15,946 nucleotides of DNA from Bacillota bacterium (GTDB lineage: Bacteria; Bacillota_E; RBS10-35; JAJYVN01), in assembly GCA_021846605.1 (NCBI GenBank), contig JAJZWQ010000064.1, positions 1 to 15,946 on the forward strand. The letters are read 5' to 3'. The notes below the pieces were generated by a model. That model saw only the letters and a program-made list of their open reading frames with translations. It searched no databases and was not told the DNA's origin. The position numbers were made by a program, and so were the translations under genes. Position 1 is the stretch's first letter. Each line of letters opens with the position of its first letter. Of this stretch, positions 7,237 through 15,118 are shown piece by piece.

Positions 7237-8364
7237 GTGAGGGCGGAAGAGCTCGCAAGGCTCCGGGCGGAGATCGGGGAGTTCGTGCGGGGGCCCTGGC
7301 TGGAGTGGGGGGCGCGGGTCGAGCGGGAGGGGGTCGTCCCCCCGGAGATGTGGCAGGAGCTATCCGACTGCGGCTACCTGCGCCTGAGGGCGCCCCAGGA
7401 GCTCGGCGGCCAGGGGCTTTCCCTGCCCGACTACCTGCCCCTGCTGGAGGAATTCTCGCGCGGCCACGGGTCGTTGCGCATGATCGTCCACGTCCTGAAC
7501 GGGATCTGGCGGCCGCTTGCGCGTTACGGCACCCCCGTGCAGGTGGAGCGGTTCGTGCGGCCGCTGGTGGCCGGGCGCATCGTGGTGGCGTTCGCCGTGA
7601 CCGAGCCCGGGGCCGGGTCGGGGGCGGATGTCGCCACCACGGCCCGCCGCGACGGCGATCAGTACATCCTGAACGGTGAAAAGCACCTGATCACCTTCGG
7701 CTGCGGCGCGGACTACTCCCTGGTGCTCTGCCGCAAGGAGGGTGTCCCCGGGGCGGAGGGCACCATGACCCTCCTGGTCCCCAGGGACACGCCGGGGTTC
7801 GTGCGCGAACCCATGGCGGAGTCCATGGGCCTGCGCGGCGGCGACCATGCGCACCTGATCTTCCGGGAGTGCGCGGTGCCGGCCGATCACCGGATCGGCG
7901 AGGAGGGTGAGGGGCTGGCCGTCTCCCTGGAGGGGTTCCTCTATCCCAGCCGCATCAGCGTGGGGATGTCCTGCGTGGGGTTGGCTGCGCGCGCCCTGGA
8001 ACTGGCAGTCGCCCATGCCCGCACCCGCGTGACGTTCGGTCGCCCCATCGGCGACCGGCAGATGGTTCAGGCCCTTTTGGCCGAGGCGGCCACGGATCTG
8101 GAGGCCGCCCGTCAGATCGTCCTCTGGGCCGCCCGCCAGTGGGAGGAGAACCCGCCGGCGATCGGCGAGTCCGCCATGGCCAAGCTCTTCGCGCTGGAGG
8201 CCCTGCAACGCATCACCGACCGCGCCCTGCAGGTCTTCGGCGGCATCGGCTACTTCCGGGATCAGGAGATCGAGCGCATCTACCGGGACGCGCGAGCCCA
8301 ACGCTTCGAGGAGGGCACGGCGGAGATCCAGAAGACGACGATCGCACGCACGCTGCTGCAGTGA
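7237..8364 (+). CDS. Acyl-CoA dehydrogenase family flavoprotein
   Basis: The 375-residue protein has the full acyl-CoA dehydrogenase layout: an N-terminal helical domain (PQELGGQGL, 53-61), a middle beta domain with FAVTEPGAGSGAD (119-131) and GEKHLITFG (147-155), and a C-terminal domain with TFGRPI (266-271), QVFGGIGY (332-339) and YRDAR (349-353). Glu359 of EEGT is in the position of the usual catalytic base (IYEGT in short- and medium-chain enzymes). It should oxidise an acyl-CoA to the 2,3-enoyl-CoA with FAD and pass electrons to ETF. GTG at 7237 is chosen because GGGAGG lies nine bases upstream; GTG at 7231 is the alternative. The gene follows the fusion gene by 43 bases. In cyclohexanecarboxyl-CoA pathways an acyl-CoA dehydrogenase acts on ring CoA esters, so an alicyclic substrate is plausible (inference). 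Confidence 0.9.
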   Translation: MRAEELARLRAEIGEFVRGPWLEWGARVEREGVVPPEMWQELSDCGYLRLRAPQELGGQGLSLPDYLPLLEEFSRGHGSLRMIVHVLNGIWRPLARYGTPVQVERFVRPLVAGRIVVAFAVTEPGAGSGADVATTARRDGDQYILNGEKHLITFGCGADYSLVLCRKEGVPGAEGTMTLLVPRDTPGFVREPMAESMGLRGGDHAHLIFRECAVPADHRIGEEGEGLAVSLEGFLYPSRISVGMSCVGLAARALELAVAHARTRVTFGRPIGDRQMVQALLAEAATDLEAARQIVLWAARQWEENPPAIGESAMAKLFALEALQRITDRALQVFGGIGYFRDQEIERIYRDARAQRFEEGTAEIQKTTIARTLLQ

Positions 8365-8377
8365 GTCCGGGGAGGGC

Positions 8378-8830
8378 TTGGGCCTGTACTTCGAGGAGTT
8401 TATGGTGGGCCGCGCCTGGGAGACCCCAGAGGGCGCCATCACGGCGGAGGAGATCGCCGAGTTCGCGTCCCGGTACGATCCGCAATTCCTGCACCTGGAC
8501 CCGGAGGCCGCCCAGGTGGGACCTTTCCAGGGTATGATCGCTTCCGGGTTCCATACCCTTGCCGCCGTATGGGCACTGTGGCTGCGCCTGGAGCCGTTCG
8601 GGCAGGCAAGCGGCGGCGGGATCGGCATCGATGCGTTGCGCTGGCTGCGGCCCGTACGCCCCGGAGATCGCCTCCGGGCGCGGGTCGAGGTGCTGGAGTG
8701 CGCCCTGCGGGAACACTCCAGCCGGGGCCGGGTGGTGCTCGGCTTTGTGGCGCGTAACCAGCGGGGTGAGGAGGTGCTCACCTTCCGGACCCTCTGCTTG
8801 ATCGCGCGGCGGCCGGAGCAGGGGCGGTAG
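8378..8830 (+). CDS. MaoC-like (R)-hydratase/dehydratase
   Basis: About 150 residues with a single hotdog domain of the MaoC type. YFEEFMVGR (4-12) is the usual opening, AITAEEIAEFASRYDP (20-35) the substrate-side helix, and Asp34 and His39 (D-x4-H) the catalytic pair; GMIASGFHT (52-60) follows. Such enzymes hydrate trans-2-enoyl-CoA or dehydrate (R)-3-hydroxyacyl-CoA. The gene follows the acyl-CoA dehydrogenase by 13 bases in the same operon and could supply a hydration or dehydration step on the same CoA esters. The start is uncertain: TTG at 8378 is only two bases after GGAGG, CTG at 8384 has ideal spacing but is a rare start, and ATG at 8402 would lose the conserved YFEEF. Confidence 0.85.
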   Translation: MGLYFEEFMVGRAWETPEGAITAEEIAEFASRYDPQFLHLDPEAAQVGPFQGMIASGFHTLAAVWALWLRLEPFGQASGGGIGIDALRWLRPVRPGDRLRARVEVLECALREHSSRGRVVLGFVARNQRGEEVLTFRTLCLIARRPEQGR

Positions 8831-8860
8831 GCGGGCACAAGCGGGTGAGGAGGCCTGGGC

Positions 8861-9502
8861 GTGGAGTTGCGGGTCGGCACCGAGGTGGAACCGGCGGTAT
8901 TCGATGAAGGGCAGTTGGAGGGCGCTGGCGCCCGTGTGGTCCGGCACGTGCAGCCGGCCTGGATCAGCGTCGCCATCGACTCGGCGCGCCTGCAGGAACT
9001 GGCGCGCCTCCGGGGCGTCCTGGACATCCAGCCGATCGTGGCCTGCGAGGACCGGCTGGACCAGCTGCCGGAGGGCACCAACTGGGAGAAGGTGGCCGAG
9101 GGCGGGCAGAAGGACCTGTTGGACCTGGAGCTAGAGGCCGCCCGCCATGGCGGGGCGGTGGTGGCGCTGCGTCTGACGGCCGTGGCCAGGGATGTCTGCT
9201 TCGTGCGCGCCCATCGAACCGGCGCCGTGGATATCGAACTCTGGCGGGAAGACGCGCACGCGCCCGGGGGCCGCCAGCGCATCGCCGCCCACTCGGACGG
9301 CCTGCGGGACCGGAGCAATGCCGGCATGCACAACTGGACCGCCGGCGAACGCCGGCAGATCGCCATGTGGGTCGGCCACCTCCCCAGGGACCGATACCAG
9401 GTGCGCGCGGGCGTGGTTGATGGCTGGCTGCGCGTGGCCGGCCGGCCACAGCCCTGCGTTCTGGAGTTGGAGCTGACCGACGTGGGTGGGGACGGTGACT
9501 GA
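8861..9502 (+). CDS. Hypothetical protein, 213 aa
   Basis: I do not recognise this protein. GTG at 8861 is well supported by GAGGAGG about eight bases upstream, and the frame stays open to TGA at 9500-9502. The N-terminal part (24-58, ending LARLRGVLDIQP) faintly recalls the small alpha/beta inhibitor-like domain found in subtilase propeptides, but no protease follows. The rest contains an acidic region (63-92) and a likely beta-rich C-terminal half (98-206), including NAGMHNWTAGERRQ (153-166) and LELEL (201-205). There is no signal peptide, membrane segment or Cys motif. It lies 30 bases after the MaoC-like gene and 7 before selB, so it is almost certainly co-transcribed with both. Confidence 0.75.
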   Translation: MELRVGTEVEPAVFDEGQLEGAGARVVRHVQPAWISVAIDSARLQELARLRGVLDIQPIVACEDRLDQLPEGTNWEKVAEGGQKDLLDLELEAARHGGAVVALRLTAVARDVCFVRAHRTGAVDIELWREDAHAPGGRQRIAAHSDGLRDRSNAGMHNWTAGERRQIAMWVGHLPRDRYQVRAGVVDGWLRVAGRPQPCVLELELTDVGGDGD

Positions 9503-9509
9503 AGGCCGG

Positions 9510-11432
9510 ATGTCGTCCGACCCGTCTGCCACCGTCGCCGGCATCATTGGTACGGCCGGTCACGTGGACCACGGCAAGACCACGCTGGTCAGGGCCCTGA
9601 CCGGCGTGGACACCGATCGCCTCCCCGAGGAGAAGCGGCGCGGGATCAGCATTGAACTCGGCTTCGCCGAGCTGGTACTTCCCTCGGGACGGCACGCGGC
9701 GATGGTGGATGTTCCGGGGCATGAGCGCTTTGTCCGGCAGATGGTCGCCGGTGCCAGCGGCATCGACCTCGCGCTGCTGGTGGTGGCGGCGGACGAGGGC
9801 ATCATGCCCCAGACCCGGGAGCACCTAGAGATCGCGCTTCTTTTAGGCGTGCGCCGGGCTGTCGTGGCCTTGACCAAGGTGGATCTGGTTGAGCCGGAGT
9901 GGCTGGACCTCGTCCGCGAGGATGTGCGGGCCCTTTTGTCCGGCACCCCCCTGCGCGGGGCCCCCCAGATCCCGGTCTCCGCCCCCACGCGCGCGGGCCT
10001 GCCAGAACTCTTGGCGGCCCTGGACGCCGGCCTGCCCGCGCAGCATGCCCGGCCGGCCGATGGCCTCGTGCGCCTCCCTTTGGATCGTGCCTTCAGCGTC
10101 GCCGGCTTCGGTACGGTGGTCACCGGAACCCTGGCCAGCGGCACGGTGGTCCCCCAGGACCGGTTGGAATTGCTGCCCCCTGGGGCGGGGGTGCGCGTGC
10201 GGGGGCTGCAGGTCCACGGCCGTCCGGTGGAACGCGCAGCGGCGGGCCAGCGGGTGGCGGTGAACCTCACCGGCGTGGAACGTGCCGACGTGCCGCGGGG
10301 CGCGGTCCTCGCCACCCCCGGCACCCTGGCCGCCCACGACCTTCTGGCCGCTCGCGTGGACCTTCTCCCGGGACGGACGCTTGCGCATGGCCAGCGGCTC
10401 CACGTCCACGTCGGGACGGCTGAGGCCATCGGCCGCCTGACCCTCCTGGAGGGCGACGCGCTTGCTGGCGGGGGATCGGGCCTGGCCCTCCTGCGCCTGG
10501 AGCGGCCGGTGGTGGCCGGCCGCGGGGACCGCTTCATCCTCCGCCAGTATAGCCCGGTCACCACCCTGGGCGGAGGCCGGGTGCTGGACACTGGGCACCG
10601 CTACCGCCGCCGCCGCGCCGATGACCTAGCGGCGTTGGCGCGCGCCGAGCGCGGGGACCCAGCCGAGCTGCTGCTGGCGGCCCTGGCCCAGCCCGCGCCC
10701 CAGACGCTCGCGGCGGCCAGCCGCCGCGCGGGGCTCTCCGCCGAGCAGGCCGGCCAGGCGATCGGCGTGCTGCGGGCGGGGGGGCGGGTGGTCATGCTGG
10801 ACGGGGGCGGGGAGGGCGCGTTCCTCCAGGCGGCCGACCAATGGGAGCACCTGCGCGCGCGCGTGCGGGAGGCACTGGCCGCCTACCACCAGGACCACCC
10901 GTTGCGGTTGGGAATGCCACGGGAGGCCCTGCGCCAGCATGCGCTTGGCCAGCCGGAACCGCGTGCGGCCGCGGCCGCCGTCCGCAGGCTTGCCGAGGAG
11001 GGCCTGGTACGGGCCGACGGGGAGTTAGTGGCGCTGGTGGGGCACGCGGCGCAACTCGCCCCTGAAGCGGCCGGGCAGGCGGAGCGGGTGGTCGCCCGGC
11101 TGCGGGCGGCGGGATTCGCACCCCCCCCGATCGGCGAGGTGCTGGCCGCCGAGGCGGTGGGGGGCGATCCGGAGGCGCAGGCAGAGCTGCTTGCCCACCT
11201 GGTCGCGACCGGCCGTCTGGTACGCGCCGATGGCCAGCTGTATTTTGCCGCCGAGGTTGCCGCCGACGCGGCCGAACGGGTGCGCGGCTACCTGCGCGCG
11301 CACGGCACCATCACAGTGGCCGAACTCCGCGACCTCTTCGGGGTCACGCGCAAGCACGCCGTACCGTTGGCCGAGTACCTGGACGGCATGCGCGTCACCA
11401 GGCGCGAGGGCGACGTGCGCCGCCTGGCCTGA
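9510..11432 (+). CDS. selB: Selenocysteine-specific elongation factor SelB
   Basis: This 640-residue GTPase carries selenocysteyl-tRNA to in-frame UGA codons marked by a SECIS hairpin. G1 GHVDHGKT (17-24), the G2 region RRGISIELGFA (43-53), G3 DVPGH (67-71) and G4 TKVD (122-125) are intact; RRGISIELGFA is typical of SelB rather than EF-Tu. EF-Tu-like beta domains follow, then C-terminal winged helices ending in the SelB-type sequence around ELRDLFGVTRKHAVPLAEYL, which binds the SECIS RNA. ATG at 9510 (preceded by GAAGG, 7 bases after the previous stop) is preferred; GTG at 9495 or 9486 would overlap the upstream gene. The window shows no selA, selD or tRNA-Sec gene, so the rest of the machinery must lie elsewhere. 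Confidence 0.95.
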   Translation: MSSDPSATVAGIIGTAGHVDHGKTTLVRALTGVDTDRLPEEKRRGISIELGFAELVLPSGRHAAMVDVPGHERFVRQMVAGASGIDLALLVVAADEGIMPQTREHLEIALLLGVRRAVVALTKVDLVEPEWLDLVREDVRALLSGTPLRGAPQIPVSAPTRAGLPELLAALDAGLPAQHARPADGLVRLPLDRAFSVAGFGTVVTGTLASGTVVPQDRLELLPPGAGVRVRGLQVHGRPVERAAAGQRVAVNLTGVERADVPRGAVLATPGTLAAHDLLAARVDLLPGRTLAHGQRLHVHVGTAEAIGRLTLLEGDALAGGGSGLALLRLERPVVAGRGDRFILRQYSPVTTLGGGRVLDTGHRYRRRRADDLAALARAERGDPAELLLAALAQPAPQTLAAASRRAGLSAEQAGQAIGVLRAGGRVVMLDGGGEGAFLQAADQWEHLRARVREALAAYHQDHPLRLGMPREALRQHALGQPEPRAAAAAVRRLAEEGLVRADGELVALVGHAAQLAPEAAGQAERVVARLRAAGFAPPPIGEVLAAEAVGGDPEAQAELLAHLVATGRLVRADGQLYFAAEVAADAAERVRGYLRAHGTITVAELRDLFGVTRKHAVPLAEYLDGMRVTRREGDVRRLA

Positions 11433-11438
11433 CCCCCT

Positions 11439-11462
11439 CAGGTTGGTGATCTCCCCGACCTG
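11439..11462 (+). terminator. Hairpin just after selB, candidate terminator
   Basis: CAGGTTGG (11439-11446) pairs with CCGACCTG (11455-11462) over eight base pairs with one wobble, around an eight-base loop, seven bases after the selB stop. No T-tract follows, so termination is plausible by position only. Confidence 0.35.
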
Positions 11463-11521
11463 GGCCCGGTCGAAGTGGGCCAAGCAAGCCGTGCAACCCG
11501 CGCGGGAGGCCGGTGCAAATT

Positions 11522-11539
11522 CCCCCGATCCACCGGGGG
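11522..11539 (+). terminator. GC hairpin downstream of selB
   Basis: CCCCCG (11522-11527) and CGGGGG (11534-11539) form a perfect six-base-pair stem with loop ATCCAC. It lies 90 bases beyond the selB stop and has no T-run. It may be a second-line tailless terminator or simply GC-rich sequence. Confidence 0.25.
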
Positions 11540-11973
11540 CCGACCAAACTCGCGATCTGACCCCGCCAGACGAAGCGGCCCAGGCCGAATCCCTGGGCTG
11601 CCGAGCGCTGCGCGACCATGGACACCAAGCCGAGCCGGTGCGACGACGGCCCTTGCCCGACGCTGAGGGGCGCACCCGCGTGTGCGCGGCCAGCCCTCCG
11701 CCCGCGACGCGATCGCCCGCCCCGCCAAGCCACAGTCGGCGGCCAGTCCGGCGATCCAGGCGCAACGGGATCACGGGGCCGTCGGGGGGCCGGGGAGTCG
11801 CTGGTGGAGGGCCAGCCCCCGTGCCCGGGTCCGGGTGGGGAAGTGCCGCTGCAGGTGCTGGCGCTTCGGGTGGTGAAGCCGCCCGGGGCCCGGCCAGGTG
11901 CCGCCTGCCCGACCCCGCCGCTGGCCGAGCCCCCTTTCGCCGTGGGGAGGAGGTCAAGATAAGGAGCGTTTGC

Positions 11974-13985
11974 ATGGATCGGATCGCAGAATCGCCCAGC
12001 CTGCGGCCCCCGGCCGTTCCCCTCGTGGCCTGCGACCCCTACTTCAGTGTCTGGTCGTGCGCCGACCGGCTCTCTGACGACGTCACCCGGCACTGGACGG
12101 GAGCGCCCCAGGCCCTGGCGGCCCTGATCCGTGTAGATGGCCATTGCTACCGGGTCATGGGCGCAGAGCCCCGCCGCGTGCCGCCGCTGGAGCAGATCGG
12201 GCTCGAGGTGCTGCCGCTGCGCACCCTCTACACGTTTGAGGGCAGGGGCATTCGGCTCCGGCTGCGCTTTACGACCCCCATGTTGCCAGACGACCTGGAT
12301 GCCCTGTCGCGGCCCATCACCCACCTGACCTGGGAGGTGCTGGCCGTCGACGGCGCGCCCCACACCGTGTCCCTGTACTTCTCCGCGGCCGCCACGCTGG
12401 CGGTCGACCACCCCGACCAGAACGTCGTCTGGTCGCGCCTGCAGATCGCGGGGGCTCCGGCGATCGGCATCGGCTCCCAGGATCAACACCTGCTCGGGAG
12501 ATCCGGTGACCACACCCGCATCGACTGGGGTTTCGCCTACTGTGCCGCGCGTCCCGTGCCCGGGTTATCCATGGCAGTCGGGGACGCGTGGATGATCCGC
12601 GATGCCTTCATCAGCGAGGGGCACCTGCCCACCAGCGATGATCCGGCCATGCCCCAGCAGGCCCACGGGGTGGCGATGGCCTTCGTCCACGACCTTGGGG
12701 AGGTGACGGCCGAAGGCGCCTCCCGACACCTGCTGCTGGCCTATGACGATGTTTTTGCCGTCGAGTACCTGCACCGCCGCCTGCGGGCCTATTGGCGGCG
12801 CAATGGTGGTGACGCCGCCACCCTCATCAGCGACGGCCTCCGCGATTACGAAGAACTGGAGCGACGCTGCGCCGCCTTCGATGCGGCGCTCATGGACGAT
12901 ATGCGGCAGGTGGGGGGGCCCCGCTACGCCGCGCTGGGCGCGCTTGCCTTCCGCCAATGCCTGGCGGCGCAGAAGCTGGTGGCGGATGTCGACGGCACGC
13001 CGCTGCTGTTCTCCAAGGAGAATGACAGCAACGGCTGCATGGCCACCGTGGACGTGACGTACCCGACCGCGCCCTTCTTCCTGGTGTTCAATCCGGACCT
13101 GCTTTCCGCCACCCTGAGACCAGTGCTCGCCTATGCGCGCCTGCCCCGCTGGCGCCACCCGTTTGCGCCGCACGATCTCGGCACGTATCCGTTGGCGAAT
13201 GGCCAGAAGTACGGGGGCGGGGAGGCGACCCTGGACGCGCAGATGCCGATCGAGGAGTGCGGCAATCTGCTGCTCCTGGCGGCGGCTTTGGCGGAGGCGC
13301 GGCCAGATGACGCCTGCCTCCTGGAACACCGGGAAGTGCTGGCGTCCTGGGCGGAGTATCTGCTCGCGCACGGGTACGATCCGGAAAACCAGCTCTGCAC
13401 GGACGACTTTGCGGGCCACCTGGCCCACAACGCGAATCTCTCGCTCAAGGCCATCTTGGCGTTGGCGGGCTATGGGCGCTGGTGCGCGGCGTCGGGGCAG
13501 GCCGAGGCCGCGCGGCGCTATCGCGAGGCGGCGGCTGGGTTCGCGCGGCGGATGATGGCGATCATTTCCGGCTCGCCTTCGACCAGCCGGGAACCTGGAG
13601 CCAGAAATACAACCTGGTCTGGGATCGGCTGCTGGGCCTGGACGTCTTTCCGGCAGAGGTGGCGCGTAAGGAGCTCGCCTTCTACCTCGGTCAACTCCGT
13701 CCGTTCGGCCTGCCGCTGGACAGCCGCAAGGACTACGCCAAGCTCGATTGGGCGGTGTGGACCGCAACGCTCGCCGAGCGCGAGGAGGACTTCGCGGCGC
13801 TGATGGAGCCAGTGTACGGGTTCGTCGAACAGACGCCCGACCGAGTCCCGCTCTCCGACTGGTACATGACCACCGATGGGCACCGTTGTGGCTTCCGCGC
13901 CAGGTCCGTGGTGGGGGGCATCTTTCTCAAGATGTTGAGCGACCCGGCCATGTGGCGCAAATGGTCCACGCACCGGTCCAGCTGA
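11974..13985 (+). CDS. GtaA/DUF4965-family protein (glutaminase A-like), frameshifted
   Basis: From ATG at 11974 (AAGGAG seven bases upstream) the protein matches the DUF5127-DUF4965-DUF1793 family whose fungal members are annotated as glutaminase A. The N-terminal beta domain opens with VACDPYFSVWS (about 18-28). The helical part contains FSKENDSNGCMATVDVTYP (about 346-364), PHDLGTYP and MPIEECGN. Frame one is good to about residue 528 (near 13558) and then runs into unrelated sequence to a stop at 13803. The family sequence resumes in the frame one base back (GDHFRLAFDQPGTWSQKYN, then SDWYMTTDGHRCGF) and ends at TGA 13983-13985, giving about 670 residues in total. The break is a one-base loss or a small indel, either sequence error or mutation. 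No signal peptide is visible. Biochemical activity in bacteria is uncertain; a role in carbohydrate or amide breakdown is only an inference. Confidence 0.85.
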
Positions 13986-14075
13986 AGCGGGGGCGATGGG
14001 TGGGGCGGGCTGTGGGCCGTGATCGGCTACCCGCCCCGCGCTCAGTTGGTCGACTGCCCTGCGACCCACGTCGGG

Positions 14076-14144
14076 TGTGACCGGACACCCCTGCCGGCTG
14101 CGGTCAGGGCGGCGTCGCCGCCGCCCTGACTTTCGCCGGTCACA
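14076..14144 (+). terminator. Strong intrinsic terminator nested in an outer inverted repeat
   Basis: The core is a perfect 12-base-pair stem, 14103-14114 with 14119-14130, loop TCGC, followed by TTT. It lies between convergent genes, 118 bases past the stop of the DUF4965-family gene, which it probably terminates. A perfect 9-base outer repeat, TGTGACCGG (14076-14084) and CCGGTCACA (14136-14144), encloses it. GACCG (14079-14083) could alternatively pair with CGGTC (14101-14105), overlapping the terminator arm. Confidence 0.75.
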
Positions 14145-14175
14145 GGAGTTCCGCGTGCAAGCCGGCATCCACGCC

Positions 14176-15099
14176 TCAGTTACCCACCGATGCCGTGGCC
14201 GGCGCCGCCGGGAAGTGCCGCGCCAGCTTGGCGCGCAGGAAGGCAGCTGAGCGGCGCAATTCGTCCATGCCGTCCATGCCGTCCTCGATCGAGATCCAGC
14301 CGTCGAAGCCCACTTTGGCCAAACGCGAGAAGATCGCATCGTAATCGTTGTGCCCGCGCCCGACCTCCCCGTGGTGGAGGATGTTGGCGTACCCGACGCT
14401 GTCTTCGATCGTGCGCAACTCGGCGATATCGTGGCCGGGCAGGAGATGGCGGTCGCTGGCGTGCATGCTGACCACGCGTGGTAGGACGTGGTCGAGGATG
14501 ACCAGGGGGTCCTCGCCGGCGAGCAGCGCGTTGCTGGGGTCGAAATTGACGCCGAACCAGGGCGAGTCGATGGCCAAGGCGATCTCGACGAAGACATCCA
14601 GGTGTTGGGCGAACTCGGGAAACTCCCAGTAGTTGTCTTTGTAGTGGTTTTCCATAGCCAGGGTCACTCCGCGGCGTTCTGCGTGCGGCAAACACGCCTC
14701 AATGCACTCGCGGGTCCAGGTGATGCCCTGCTCCCGCGTGATCCCGGGCCGGCGCTGTCCCGAGAGCACCCGGCAGGTGCGGCGGCCGGGTGCCCCAAAG
14801 GCGGCGACGACATCGATGGCCGCCCGCTGCCGTTCCACCTCCGCGGCGCGCCAAGCCGGATCCGGATGGGTGAAGTCCGGGGAGTAGCAATACATGGGGA
14901 CGACCATGCCATGGCGGGCGATGTGTGTGCGCACCGACTCCAGGTAGCTCGGATCCGTCCCGCGCAAAAACCCCGGGTAGAGTTCCAGCCCTTCGACGCC
15001 TAAGGTGGCCGCCATCTCGATCCAGTCTTCCAGGGTCATGGTGTGGGTCACGCAGAGCTCGTCCATGAAGCATTTGGGGAACACAGCTAACTGCGGCAC
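14176..15099 (-). CDS. Sugar phosphate isomerase/epimerase-like TIM-barrel protein (AP endonuclease 2 superfamily)
   Basis: The 307-residue protein has the xylose isomerase-like TIM-barrel pattern. The metal ligands of the superfamily are recognisable: Glu150 in LAMEN, Asp187 in NFDPSN, His213 in SMHASD and Glu272 in ISIEDG. Members isomerise or epimerise sugars, keto-sugars and inositol derivatives with a divalent metal; the exact substrate cannot be read from the sequence. GTG at 15099 is the start, with GGAGGG five bases upstream. The gene begins 19 bases after the FAD-dependent oxidoreductase stop, so the two form an operon and probably act on one substrate: oxidation of a hydroxyl by the flavoenzyme and rearrangement by this protein (inference). 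There is no signal peptide, so it is cytoplasmic. Confidence 0.88.
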   Translation of the reverse strand: MPQLAVFPKCFMDELCVTHTMTLEDWIEMAATLGVEGLELYPGFLRGTDPSYLESVRTHIARHGMVVPMYCYSPDFTHPDPAWRAAEVERQRAAIDVVAAFGAPGRRTCRVLSGQRRPGITREQGITWTRECIEACLPHAERRGVTLAMENHYKDNYWEFPEFAQHLDVFVEIALAIDSPWFGVNFDPSNALLAGEDPLVILDHVLPRVVSMHASDRHLLPGHDIAELRTIEDSVGYANILHHGEVGRGHNDYDAIFSRLAKVGFDGWISIEDGMDGMDELRRSAAFLRAKLARHFPAAPATASVGN

Positions 15100-15118
15100 C
15101 GGATCCCTCCTCGCATAT

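Larger units (their letters stand above)
11433..11973. other. 541-bp gap without a clear gene
   Basis: Several long frames cross this stretch on both strands, as expected at such GC content, but none has a recognisable domain with a start and ribosome binding site. It holds two GC hairpins, listed separately, and the ribosome binding site AAGGAG (11961-11966) of the next gene. I looked for tRNA-Sec because selB ends here. No TTCA anticodon loop or matching acceptor stem was found. A T-loop-like GGTGCAAATTCC near 11511-11522 has no acceptor partner. Confidence 0.5.

Noticed and set aside
7360..9366. A 668-codon minus-strand open frame opposite the acyl-CoA dehydrogenase, maoC and the unknown gene.
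   Set aside because: No recognisable motifs; three well-started plus-strand genes occupy the region.
11425..11470. selB stop TGA followed seven bases later by a hairpin, resembling a selenocysteine codon with SECIS in selB itself.
   Set aside because: The protein already ends with the normal SelB C terminus, and the sequence after the TGA, although open to about 11664, has no protein-like character.
11440..11560. Possible tRNA (tRNA-Sec) after selB, suggested by GGTGCAAATTCC.
   Set aside because: The T-stem does not pair properly, there is no matching acceptor stem 70-100 bases upstream, and no TCA anticodon loop was found.
11191..11973. Upstream extension of the DUF4965-family frame into selB and the gap.
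   Set aside because: The family homology begins at ATG 11974 with an ideal ribosome binding site; upstream residues are compositionally biased and overlap selB.
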